In this document: one piece after another, positions 1 through 7,604 of the stretch
Position numbering within the stretch: position 1 is the first letter of the stretch
Layout: each line of letters starts with the position of its first letter
Assembly (NCBI GenBank): GCA_035252155.1
Contig: DATFDL010000673.1
Coordinates: 1-20,818 of the forward strand
DNA: 20,818 bases
DNA from: JAICLL01 sp035252155
GTDB taxonomy: Bacteria; Planctomycetota; Planctomycetia; Pirellulales; JAICIG01
Direction: 5' to 3'
The notes under the pieces: generated by a model
Seen by the model: the letters and a program-made list of their open reading frames with translations, nothing else
Told to the model about the DNA's origin: nothing
Database searches by the model: none
Made by a program: the position numbers and the translations under genes

Positions 1-29
1 GAACATAGCATTCCTCGCATGCGCATGCT

Positions 30-836
30 TCAAAGCCCATCGGCCCGTGCCAGATCGCCCCAGGCGACCGGCACTTCGATCGGCTCGGGCAAGCCGTGCT
101 CGACCTCGGCGGGTTCGTCGCCGCTGTCGAACAGGCAGCCATGCTCAGTAAGCAACCGATCGACCCACTGGTTCGAAAACTCTCCGCGTTCGACAGCCGC
201 CAAATACGAAGCGTTCGTCGAGGCGTGCCGCTCGAGCCGCTCAAGCAGTTCCTCGGCGATGTCGAGCGGCACGACAACGATACCTGCCGCGTCGGCCACC
301 ACGATATCGCCCGCGTTGACCACGGTGCCACCACAAGCGATCGGATAGTTGATTTCTCCCGGACCGCGGTGCAGCGGACCGATGGGCGTGGTGCCGCGGG
401 CGAAGACCGGGAAGTCGAGCTTCAAAATGCCGGGCAGATCGCGAATCAGGCCGTCGACGACAAAGCCGGCGAGCCGGCGATGCCGGGCCTTTGTGCAGAT
501 GATGTCCCCCAGCACAGCGTTCATGTTCGAGCCGCGGGCGTCGACGACGACGATGTCGCCGGGCTGCGCCACGTCGAGCGCCTTGTGCACCATCAGATTA
601 TCGCCCGGAAAGACCTTGACGGTGCAGACCGGGCCGCACAGCCGGTGGTGGCTGCCCGTGAGGCAGGTGATTTCAGAATCGACCGAGTAGAGCCGGTTGA
701 GCAGATCGGAAATGTCGGGCGTGTCGAAGGCACGCAGGGCCCGCACCAGCGCGGCGGGCGGGCGCGGGTGTTCGAGCCGCACGCGGAAGCCCGGCCCGGG
801 GTGGATTTCGGCCGAACGCGGTTGGTTGCTGGCCAT
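30..836 (-). CDS. RraA-family protein (HMG aldolase / demethylmenaquinone methyltransferase-like fold)
   Basis: A 268-residue protein of the RraA family. Members are either 4-hydroxy-4-methyl-2-oxoglutarate/oxaloacetate aldolases or regulators of RNase E with the same fold. The core runs from about residue 90 (GDIVVVDARG) through AVLGDI (107-112), VDGLIRD (127-133) and GDIVVADAAGIVVVP. The Arg132-Asp133 pair corresponds to the substrate- and metal-binding pair of the aldolases, but the position three residues after the Asp, usually acidic in true aldolases, is Gly136. The substrate therefore cannot be assigned. AGGAG stands 9 bases before the ATG. The gene starts 21 bases after the upstream DUF1932-type dehydrogenase gene, so the two are probably cotranscribed and may act on one small-molecule pathway. 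The family is clear; the precise function is not. Confidence 0.85.
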   Translation of the reverse strand: MASNQPRSAEIHPGPGFRVRLEHPRPPAALVRALRAFDTPDISDLLNRLYSVDSEITCLTGSHHRLCGPVCTVKVFPGDNLMVHKALDVAQPGDIVVVDARGSNMNAVLGDIICTKARHRRLAGFVVDGLIRDLPGILKLDFPVFARGTTPIGPLHRGPGEINYPIACGGTVVNAGDIVVADAAGIVVVPLDIAEELLERLERHASTNASYLAAVERGEFSNQWVDRLLTEHGCLFDSGDEPAEVEHGLPEPIEVPVAWGDLARADGL

Positions 837-857
837 GACGTTTCTCCTGAGTGTGAG

Positions 858-1778
858 TTAGTTCGCGGCGTCGGCCGCCGAGAGGGCCTCGGCGAAGCGC
901 AGCGGGTTGTTCAGTCCCACGAATTCGATGAGATCGCGCACGCTCAGCTCACCAGCCTCGGCCGGTCCGGCCAGATCGGCGTTGGCGACGGCGGCGATCA
1001 GGCCGCGGGCCTCGGCCGTCATCCCTGGCCGCAAACCGAAGTGGCGAAGCATGCCTTCCAGTTCCTCGAGTTCCTGTGCGCGACGCCAGGCATGTCGCGG
1101 ATACGTGGGAAGCATCCGTCCCACGGCCGACATGATGGCCGGATAGAACTCGTCGCAGTTTTCGAGAAATGCGTCGAGCTGCCCAGTTTCGCGGGCCGTC
1201 AAGGCGATTTCCAAAAACAGCGCGACCAGCCCTTTCGAGACACCACTGAGCAGCATCTTCATCGCCGATGCTCGGCCCGGCTCGTTGCCCACCACGCGCG
1301 TTGGCAGCACGCCCTGCCACTGCTGGGCCAGCGTCGCGGCTTCGGAACCGCTGAGATACATCCGGCCTTGCTGGGGCAGGCGGCTGGCCAATCCGTGGAT
1401 GGCGGCATCGACAAACCGGATACCGCACTCGCCGAGCACGCGCTCGATCTCCTGCGCCGTCTCTGGCGAGATCGAGTTGGCATCGACATAGAGCGGCGGC
1501 AGCGCGGTAGCGTAACTGGCAACTTCCCGCGCGACGTCGAGAGCTGCCGCGGGCGGAACAAGCGATAGAATAATGTCAGAAATCGCGACAACTGATTCCA
1601 ATCCATCGAGCAGTTCCAGACCCGCGCGGCGGGCCGATTCGGCCGTTCGCCGGCTGCGGTCGCGGCAGGTGGTAACTACGCGGAAGCCGCCCGCACGAAA
1701 AAGTCGCGCGAGCGCGGCGCCCATTTCGCCTGGATACAAAATGCCGATGGTGCTCAAACCGCTATTGGTTGCTTGCAT
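858..1778 (-). CDS. NAD(P)-binding 6-phosphogluconate/3-hydroxyisobutyrate dehydrogenase-like protein with DUF1932 C-terminus
   Basis: A 306-residue oxidoreductase-like protein. The N-terminal Rossmann fold begins at residue 10 with TIGILYPGEMGAALA, a variant of the GxGxMG nucleotide loop in which PGEMG is clear. A beta-strand/serine pattern (IILSLVPP) follows, as in 6-phosphogluconate and 3-hydroxyisobutyrate dehydrogenases. The C-terminal helical half (about 190-260) resembles DUF1932. The substrate is unknown. The frame is open further upstream to 2072, but that would bury the gene in the preceding glycosyltransferase. The ATG at 1778 is chosen because GAGGGGAAAG lies just before it and the Rossmann fold starts right after it. 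The gap to the upstream glycosyltransferase is about 70 bases, so it may have its own promoter. RraA follows directly. Confidence 0.83.
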   Translation of the reverse strand: MQATNSGLSTIGILYPGEMGAALARLFRAGGFRVVTTCRDRSRRTAESARRAGLELLDGLESVVAISDIILSLVPPAAALDVAREVASYATALPPLYVDANSISPETAQEIERVLGECGIRFVDAAIHGLASRLPQQGRMYLSGSEAATLAQQWQGVLPTRVVGNEPGRASAMKMLLSGVSKGLVALFLEIALTARETGQLDAFLENCDEFYPAIMSAVGRMLPTYPRHAWRRAQELEELEGMLRHFGLRPGMTAEARGLIAAVANADLAGPAEAGELSVRDLIEFVGLNNPLRFAEALSAADAAN

Positions 1779-1851
1779 CGTTCTTTCCCCTCTCTTTCCA
1801 TGTTTGCTGTCCATTGCCCCTCGGTTGATCCAATCGCCGCCCGCCCCGATA

Positions 1852-3093
1852 TCACTCCTGGCGCGTACGGTGGGCCGAGCGAAGCGGGTCCCGCCGTTGC
1901 TTATTTCGATGAAGTTGTTCCAACAAATCCTGGTAGCCTTCGACCATGCGATCGACCGAAGCCCGTTCGACCACCAGCCGTCGGCCGCGGGTGCCCAGCA
2001 ATTGGGCCAGCCGCGCGTCGGCAAACAATTCGACCGTGTGCTCGGCCATGCCGGCCGCGTCGTCCGGCTCAACCAGGTAGCCGACCTCGCCGTGCGCCAC
2101 CGTTTCGCTCACTGAGCCGACGCGCGTGGCGACCACGGGCTTGCCGGTGGCCAACGCCTCGAGAATCGAAACAGGACTGGCCTCGATGTGCGATGTGAGC
2201 AAAAAAACGTCGAGCAACGCCAACAGCTCGGGCACGTCGGGCCGATTTCCGACAAAGTGCACGCAGTCGGCCACGCCCAGTTGGCGAGCATGTTGCTCGA
2301 GTCGGTCGCGGTCGATCCCTTCGCCGACAATCAGGAAGTGCGCCTTGGGCGCACGCTCGCGCACCCGCCGAGCGACCTCGAGAAACATCTCGTGGTTTTT
2401 TTCGCGGCTGAGCCGGGCCACGATGCCCGCCAGCGGCGCGTCGCGCGGAATACCCAAACTCTCGCGCAGCACGGCGTCGGGCGGACGCGGCCGGAACCGA
2501 TCGGTATCGATGCCGTTGATCACGACTCGCACTTTTTGGCGAGGCAACTTTTCTTGCTCAACCAAATACCGGGCATGCGGCTCGGCCACGGCAATGAAGG
2601 CGTCGGTGAGCGGAGTGAGCAGGCGGTTGAGCCGGCTGATGCCATCGGGCCAGCCGGTGGAGTGCAGCGCCGCCGCGACGACCGGCACACCGGCCAGCCG
2701 GGCAGCCAACCGCCCCCAGAACATTTTGTCTCCGGCGCCGACGGTGACGATGGCGTCGATCCGCCGCCGACGCAGCAGCCGCGCCAGCCGCGCCACCACC
2801 GGCAGATCGTATTTGTGCCGAATAAAGCCGTGAAAGATCGGCACTTCGTCAACGAGCGTCCGGCCCAGCGGGCCGATGTCTTTCAGACAGCAGACCTCGG
2901 GAGCGAACCGTGTGCGGTCGAGTCGGCGGATCAAATCGACCAACAGCGACTCGGCGCCGCCGACAAACAGCGAGGTGTGAAAGAACATCACGCGGATCGG
3001 CCCGCCGCCTGTGGCACAGCCGACCTCGGCTGTGGCGGCGTCGTTCACGGCCGTCTGCCTGGCCATGGTCGATTCATACGCGACTTCAAGCAT
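1852..3093 (-). CDS. GT4-family (GT-B fold) glycosyltransferase
   Basis: A 413-residue retaining glycosyltransferase that transfers a sugar from a nucleotide-sugar donor to the growing lipid-linked glycan on the inner face of the membrane. The N-terminal domain has the acceptor-side loop SLFVGGAESLLVDLI (41-55). The linker carries VINGIDTDRF (191-200). The C-terminal donor domain has GIVARLSREKNH (223-234) with the Arg and Lys that contact the donor phosphates, and the E-x7-E motif (Glu304 and Glu312). The ATG at 3093 is preferred: a GGGGG ribosome site stands just upstream and it starts 13 bases after the flippase stop, whereas the ATG at 3144 would lie inside the flippase gene. It is the last recognisable glycan gene of the operon. 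The sugar cannot be predicted. Confidence 0.9.
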   Translation of the reverse strand: MLEVAYESTMARQTAVNDAATAEVGCATGGGPIRVMFFHTSLFVGGAESLLVDLIRRLDRTRFAPEVCCLKDIGPLGRTLVDEVPIFHGFIRHKYDLPVVARLARLLRRRRIDAIVTVGAGDKMFWGRLAARLAGVPVVAAALHSTGWPDGISRLNRLLTPLTDAFIAVAEPHARYLVEQEKLPRQKVRVVINGIDTDRFRPRPPDAVLRESLGIPRDAPLAGIVARLSREKNHEMFLEVARRVRERAPKAHFLIVGEGIDRDRLEQHARQLGVADCVHFVGNRPDVPELLALLDVFLLTSHIEASPVSILEALATGKPVVATRVGSVSETVAHGEVGYLVEPDDAAGMAEHTVELFADARLAQLLGTRGRRLVVERASVDRMVEGYQDLLEQLHRNKQRRDPLRSAHRTRQE

Positions 3094-3106
3094 CGTTGGT
3101 CCCCCG

Positions 3107-4666
3107 TTACTCCACCGCGGCAGGCGCCAGCCCGCCACGCTCAAGATGCCGTTTGGCGCCCGCGAGGTATCGCAGGGCGCCGGCGATCAGCTCTGTCTTC
3201 TCGGCGGGGTTGAAGATCAAGCCCGTCGACGCCGACACGAAAATAAATACCAGCACGCCGGCCGCGGCGAACCACGGACCGAACCACAGCGCCAGCGGCA
3301 ACGCCGAGACGAGCCACACGCCGCGATCGAGATTCATCCCATGAAGTCGGTTGAAGGCGTACACCACAAGCAACACCACGAGATGCGCTGCGCAGGCACC
3401 GTTGACGGCGCCCACCAGGCCGAATTTCGGAACGAGATACAAGTTCAAGCCGACGCTGGTGGCCAGGCCGGCCGCATACGCGATGCTGACCAGCGCGGCC
3501 TTTTCGGCGCACCACAAGAACGTCTTGGCGAGGCACACCATGCCGGCCCAAACCGAATAAGCCAGCGCCAGTGCGAGAATGGCGGGCGCCACATCGAACT
3601 TGCCTCGAAACACCCAACCGAACAAAAGCGGCGACAACCAAAGGATGACCACCGAGCCGCTGACCAGCGTCAGGCCGGCCAGCTTGAGAAGCAGGTTCAG
3701 CCGGGCGGACACTGCGCGGTGATTGCCGGCTTCCCACTCGTGGCTGAGATACGGCGTGACCACCGAACCCAACAGCCCGCAGACGGTGATGAGTAACAGC
3801 GGCAAAATGCGTGAGCTGTGATATTGCCCGACCATTGCCAACGACTCGGCGGCGTCCCACTGCGAGAAGTGGATCAGCACATAGCGATCGGCGATGTTGA
3901 ACAAATTGCCCAGCCAGTTCGAGGCCCAGAGAGCGGCGATGAAGGGCACGATTTTGCTCCAGAGCGCGAGCTGGCCCACCGGCGGGCCTTCGGCTTCGGG
4001 CAGCCAACGCCAGACATCGCGGATCCAAACCAACGAAAGGCACACCGACAACAGGCAGGCCCCGCCGTAGGCGGCAATCACGCTGGCCGCGCTGGCCTGC
4101 CAGCACCACAACAGGCCGACGCCAAAACCCGCGAAGGCCAGGCTGTTGACGAACTCCAGGGACGAAGCCAGCCGCTGCAATCGCAGCGAGATGAGCAACT
4201 CGACCACCACGTTGTAGGCAATGGTGGCCAGCAGCGCCCCGGTGAGCAGCAAGACCAGCTCCACACGATCGCCGCGCCCAAACACCAGGCTTGAGAACCA
4301 GACGCGGTTGACTAGGATCGTGATCGCCGTAACCGCCGCCAAGAATGCCGTAGCACCGATCGTGCGCCGTAAAAAGAGCCGTAGTTGTCCACGTTGACGA
4401 TAATAGGCCACATAGCGTCCGAAGGCGCCCGGCAGGCTGAGCACGGCGACGGGCGCGGCCAGCATCAAGAAGCTGAAACCGATGTCCCACTCGCCCAGAT
4501 CTTCGACGCCCAGCCAAAGGCAAAACAGCACGCTGCGGCCAAAGCCGACGAGGCGCTGAACGACTGTCAGCGTGAGCAAGATGAGCACGCTATCGGCGAG
4601 CTTGTCGGCCTTGGGGGGCCGGCCGTCGCGATTCAGAGTCAATGCTTTACCCGCACGCCGTATCAT
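3107..4666 (-). CDS. Wzx-like polysaccharide flippase (MOP superfamily)
   Basis: A 519-residue very hydrophobic protein with about 12-14 predicted membrane segments spread over its whole length, the layout of MATE/MOP-type oligosaccharide-lipid flippases such as Wzx and MurJ. It would move the undecaprenyl-linked repeat unit from the cytoplasmic to the periplasmic face. Typical features are the N-terminal amphipathic start (KLADSVLILLTLTVVQRLVG), the loop FNIADRYVLIHF and the late segment LVPKFGLVGAVNGA, which resembles the conserved 'P.yG..GAA.a' region of the family. The ATG at 4666 forms a TGATG overlap with the stop of the upstream deacetylase, indicating translational coupling. The frame is open to 4762, but that extension would overlap the deacetylase by about 100 bases. 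Confidence 0.9.
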   Translation of the reverse strand: MIRRAGKALTLNRDGRPPKADKLADSVLILLTLTVVQRLVGFGRSVLFCLWLGVEDLGEWDIGFSFLMLAAPVAVLSLPGAFGRYVAYYRQRGQLRLFLRRTIGATAFLAAVTAITILVNRVWFSSLVFGRGDRVELVLLLTGALLATIAYNVVVELLISLRLQRLASSLEFVNSLAFAGFGVGLLWCWQASAASVIAAYGGACLLSVCLSLVWIRDVWRWLPEAEGPPVGQLALWSKIVPFIAALWASNWLGNLFNIADRYVLIHFSQWDAAESLAMVGQYHSSRILPLLLITVCGLLGSVVTPYLSHEWEAGNHRAVSARLNLLLKLAGLTLVSGSVVILWLSPLLFGWVFRGKFDVAPAILALALAYSVWAGMVCLAKTFLWCAEKAALVSIAYAAGLATSVGLNLYLVPKFGLVGAVNGACAAHLVVLLVVYAFNRLHGMNLDRGVWLVSALPLALWFGPWFAAAGVLVFIFVSASTGLIFNPAEKTELIAGALRYLAGAKRHLERGGLAPAAVE

Positions 4667-5532
4667 CAGCCCCCCACGACCGCCGACTCGCGCCGCGGTG
4701 CTTGAATTTGATATTCGAAACGGACAGTGCGTCCATAACGCAACGGATCGATAACGGCCCAATTCTTCAGACAGATGGCCGGGCCATCGACGCAGCGCCG
4801 CTGGATATGGAACGCATCGTCGCCCGGAAAGTTGTAGCCGCCGTAAGCGGAGCAGACGCCGGCGTAGCCCGCCGCGCGGGCCGCGCGAAACGCCACCGCC
4901 GACAGGTTCTCGTGCAAGCCAAAGGGGAACGCGAAATAACGAATCGGTGCGTCGAGGGCCTGCTGCAGGTCGTCGCGCGCCGCCACGAGCTCGTCGTGAA
5001 GAAGCTCCGGATCGTCCACGGTTGCCAGGTCGCGATGAGTGCGCGTGTGCGCCCCGATCTCGATGCCCGCCTCCGCCAGGTTTTTCAATTCTTCGATCGT
5101 GTTGGCGGCAAAGTGATTGCCCATCCGCCGATCGTGCTCAAAGGGCGCGCGTTCGAGCACCGGCTGGGTCGTGACAAAATAGGTGCAGGGCACATCCAGT
5201 TCGATCAGCAGCCGCAGGGCCTCGGCGTTGTCGGCGTAACCATCGTCAAACGTCAGGCTGACACTGGGGCGATCGTTGCGGCCCGAACGCACGCGGCGCT
5301 GCGTCTCGGCCAGCGAGATCAGATCGAAATGCCGCTTGAGCCAGAGCACCGCGGCGCGAAAGTCGGCGGTGGGTGTCGTCCAGTCGTTGGCCGCGTCGTC
5401 GGCGATGCGGTGAAAGACGGGCACGACCACCGGCGCGCGGCCGGCTTGCGTCGCCTGCCGCTCCCAGCGGCGGCGATAGGCATAGGTGCCCAGGTAGTAG
5501 AGATTCAGCAGCACGGGTTTCAATGGGTGCAT
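4666..5532 (-). CDS. Polysaccharide deacetylase (NodB homology, CE4)
   Basis: A 288-residue CE4 esterase that removes N- or O-acetyl groups from a polysaccharide with a bound divalent metal. The NodB motifs are present: TFDDGYADN (94-102, with catalytic Asp96 and metal-binding Asp97), H-x3-H at His162 and His166 within GAHTRTHRDL, and FPFG at 202-205. The N-terminus is short and has no clear signal peptide, so it may act on lipid-linked intermediates at the cytoplasmic side or be membrane-associated; this is inference. The ATG at 5532 has AGGAAA just upstream and overlaps the end of the WecG-type gene by 13 bases. An extension to 5586 would add a basic, poorly conserved-looking stretch. The 3' end is coupled to the flippase by TGATG. 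Confidence 0.88.
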   Translation of the reverse strand: MHPLKPVLLNLYYLGTYAYRRRWERQATQAGRAPVVVPVFHRIADDAANDWTTPTADFRAAVLWLKRHFDLISLAETQRRVRSGRNDRPSVSLTFDDGYADNAEALRLLIELDVPCTYFVTTQPVLERAPFEHDRRMGNHFAANTIEELKNLAEAGIEIGAHTRTHRDLATVDDPELLHDELVAARDDLQQALDAPIRYFAFPFGLHENLSAVAFRAARAAGYAGVCSAYGGYNFPGDDAFHIQRRCVDGPAICLKNWAVIDPLRYGRTVRFEYQIQAPRRESAVVGG

Positions 5533-6311
5533 GGGTTTCCTTTCGCTGGAAACAGGCTGCCGAGCACCTCGCGGCCGAGCAGCCAAGGAAAGACGACGGC
5601 ATCGCGGGCGTAGCGACCGACGAGCCTCCTCGGCTCACTGGCGACGCGGTGCAACCATTCCAAGCCCGTGGCCCGCATCCAAGCCGGCGCGCGGCGTTTT
5701 TCGCCCGCGATGAAGTCGATGGTAGCCCCCACGCACAGTGCCACCGGCGTGGCGATTTGGGCGCGATGCTCGTGGACCCAGAGCTCTTGCTTGGGGGCAC
5801 CCAGTCCGACCACGAGCACATCGGGCCGGACTGCGGCGATTTGCTCGAGGATCGCCGCATTGCGGGCCGCGTCCCGCTCGAAGCCCAAGGGCGGCGAACA
5901 GGTGCCGACCACGCGTACCGCCGGCCAGCGGTCGGCAATTTGTTGAGCCGCTCGATCAGCTACGCCAGGTCCGGCGCCGAGCAAAAAAACGGTCAAGCCG
6001 CCGGAGCGACCGGCAGCCTCAAACAGGCGCGGCACGAGGTCGCTACCGGCGACACGCTGGGGCACGGGCCGGCCCAGCAGCCGGGCGGCCAGATAGACCG
6101 GCATGCCGTCGGTAAGAATCAGGCCGGCGTCGCGATAGGCGTCACGCAGCCCGCCGTGATGCTGCAGCAACACCGTATGATTGACATTGGGAGTGACCGC
6201 GTAGCGGCAGACGCCATCGCGCGTCCGCGCCCAGCCGAGCACGCGGGCGATGGCTTCGTCCATCGTCACCGGATCGACTTCGTAATTGAACAGCCTCGTG
6301 CGCTCGTTCAT
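5520..6311 (-). CDS. WecG/TagA/CpsF-family glycosyltransferase (GT26)
   Basis: A 263-residue inverting glycosyltransferase of the family that adds N-acetylmannosamine, N-acetylmannosaminuronic acid or glucose to a lipid-linked first sugar. The motifs are in the expected order: TPNVNH (40-45), LTDGMP with Asp68 (the counterpart of the catalytic Asp of TagA), FLLGAGPG, the GLGAPKQELW loop and the C-terminal block from RRAPAWM to GRYARD, which is the membrane-contacting appendage in the family. The length is normal for the family. Its start overlaps the stop of the upstream GT4 gene by four bases (ATGA), and its end overlaps the deacetylase start. It probably adds the second sugar after the initiating transferase encoded at 7605-8492. 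Confidence 0.92.
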   Translation of the reverse strand: MNERTRLFNYEVDPVTMDEAIARVLGWARTRDGVCRYAVTPNVNHTVLLQHHGGLRDAYRDAGLILTDGMPVYLAARLLGRPVPQRVAGSDLVPRLFEAAGRSGGLTVFLLGAGPGVADRAAQQIADRWPAVRVVGTCSPPLGFERDAARNAAILEQIAAVRPDVLVVGLGAPKQELWVHEHRAQIATPVALCVGATIDFIAGEKRRAPAWMRATGLEWLHRVASEPRRLVGRYARDAVVFPWLLGREVLGSLFPAKGNPCTH

Positions 6312-7582
6312 TGCCCCAACACCTGCCGGTAGATTTCGGCGACTGCCGCCGCCATGCTCCGATCGGAAAAAAGTTCACGTTGTTTTTCGAGTGCGCATCG
6401 CACGAGCGGCCGGCGATCGATGTCGCCCGTCACCACTCGCTCGAGCACAGAAGCCCAATCGTCGGCGTCGCCCGGGTCGGCGAGCAGGCCGTCGACGCCG
6501 TCGCGCACCAGGTCGGTGATGCCATCGACGCGGGAGCCGATCACCAACACACCGGCGGCCATCGCCTCGAGGATCGACATGGGCATCGCTTCGCTCACCA
6601 GGCTGGGCAAGGCGAGCATGTCCATCCGCGCGAGCTCGGCCTCGATGTGTTGCCGGAAACCGACCCAGCGAATGGCCGCCTCGAGGCCGAGCCAGGCGGC
6701 GCGGCGCTGTATCTCTCGTTCGTAACTGGGCGACTGAAACCGCCCGACGGCCCGCAGACGCACGTCATGGCCCCGCTCACGCACAAGTGCGAGGGCGTCG
6801 AGCAACACCTCCAGACCCTTGCGTGGACGGAACAGCGCCAACACACCGATTGTCCAGGCCTTCGGTAGCCCCCGGCCTTGTGCCGGGTATTCAGGTAATC
6901 CATGGCCTTGTGCAGCGACAGCCTTAGCGCCGTCATCCATAAGTCCGGCCACAAGGGCCGGGACTACCGCCTTGTGTCGTGAGCGATTGCTCGGAACTCC
7001 GTTGGGCACCAGCCGCAGTTTCTGCCGCGAATAGCCGTGCCGCAGCAGATAACGATAAAGGCTGGGCGAAACCGCGATGATGTTCCTCGCGCGGTGCGTG
7101 GTCCAACGCTCCAAGACGAGATTGGCCTTGTCTTGCCAGCGTCGGCTGCCGACCTCGACGGCGGTCTGGCAATGCACGTGATGGATCAGTGGCAGCCGAG
7201 CCAATCGGGCGGCTAGTCCGCCCACCAGGGCCGTGCGCGGCGTGTGCGTATGCACCAGCGCGTAACCCTCGTCGCGCAGTAGCCGAGCCAGCCGGCGGAT
7301 CGGCGAAGCGTCGAGCTTCGATCGCATCGGCAATTCGTAGAGCGGCGCGTCGACCGCGCAGCGCATCTCCGCGAAACGCCGGGGCTTTAAGCAAGCGAAG
7401 CCGACTTCGAAGCCTTGCTCGGGCAGGCGCAGTGCCAGATGGTCTTGCACACGCTCCGCGCCGGCGTAATCCTCGCCGTTGATCACGTGCAGCACGCGCA
7501 CGAGCGACGGGCGCGCCGCCGCCGGGGCAGCCGCCTTCGCGCGCGACCGGATCGACGGTTCTTGAATCGACGTTGTGCTCAT
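6308..7582 (-). CDS. GT4-family glycosyltransferase with an in-frame palindromic insertion
   Basis: A 424-residue GT-B glycosyltransferase. Its N-terminal domain begins at LHVINGEDYAGAERV (31-45), followed by HTHTPRTALVGG (111-122). The C-terminal domain has GVLALFRPRKG (246-256) and the donor motif SEAMPMSILEA with the E-x7-E spacing. Between VPNGVP (192-197) and WTIGV (243-247) lies an unusual segment (residues 205-240, for example VVPALVAGLMDDGAK) encoded exactly by an imperfect inverted repeat at 6863-6969. This replaces the ordinary linker between the two Rossmann domains. The frame stays open, so the enzyme may still work with a modified hinge. The first 25 residues are Ala/Arg-rich and not conserved-looking. 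The gene starts 22 bases after the sugar transferase gene and is coupled to the WecG-type gene by ATGA. Confidence 0.9.
   Translation of the reverse strand: MSTTSIQEPSIRSRAKAAAPAAARPSLVRVLHVINGEDYAGAERVQDHLALRLPEQGFEVGFACLKPRRFAEMRCAVDAPLYELPMRSKLDASPIRRLARLLRDEGYALVHTHTPRTALVGGLAARLARLPLIHHVHCQTAVEVGSRRWQDKANLVLERWTTHRARNIIAVSPSLYRYLLRHGYSRQKLRLVPNGVPSNRSRHKAVVPALVAGLMDDGAKAVAAQGHGLPEYPAQGRGLPKAWTIGVLALFRPRKGLEVLLDALALVRERGHDVRLRAVGRFQSPSYEREIQRRAAWLGLEAAIRWVGFRQHIEAELARMDMLALPSLVSEAMPMSILEAMAAGVLVIGSRVDGITDLVRDGVDGLLADPGDADDWASVLERVVTGDIDRRPLVRCALEKQRELFSDRSMAAAVAEIYRQVLGQ
6863..6969. repeat. Imperfect inverted-repeat (MITE/REP-like) element inside a glycosyltransferase gene
   Basis: The left arm (6863-6886, beginning CGGTAGCCCCCGGCCTTGTG) and the right arm (6943-6969, ending GGGCCGGGACTACCG) are near-perfect reverse complements, apart from small one-base gaps and mismatches. 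About 56 bases lie between them. The element is read in frame as residues 205-240 of the glycosyltransferase. The terminal inverted arms and position in the interdomain linker suggest a small mobile repeat that was captured as coding sequence. No second copy was noticed in the window. Confidence 0.65.
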
Positions 7583-7604
7583 GTGCGCTGATCGTTGCCA
7601 GACA

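Noticed and set aside
96..1568. A 490-codon plus-strand open frame opposite the RraA and DUF1932 genes
   Set aside because: It has shadow-type composition and lies over two recognisable minus-strand proteins with ribosome sites.
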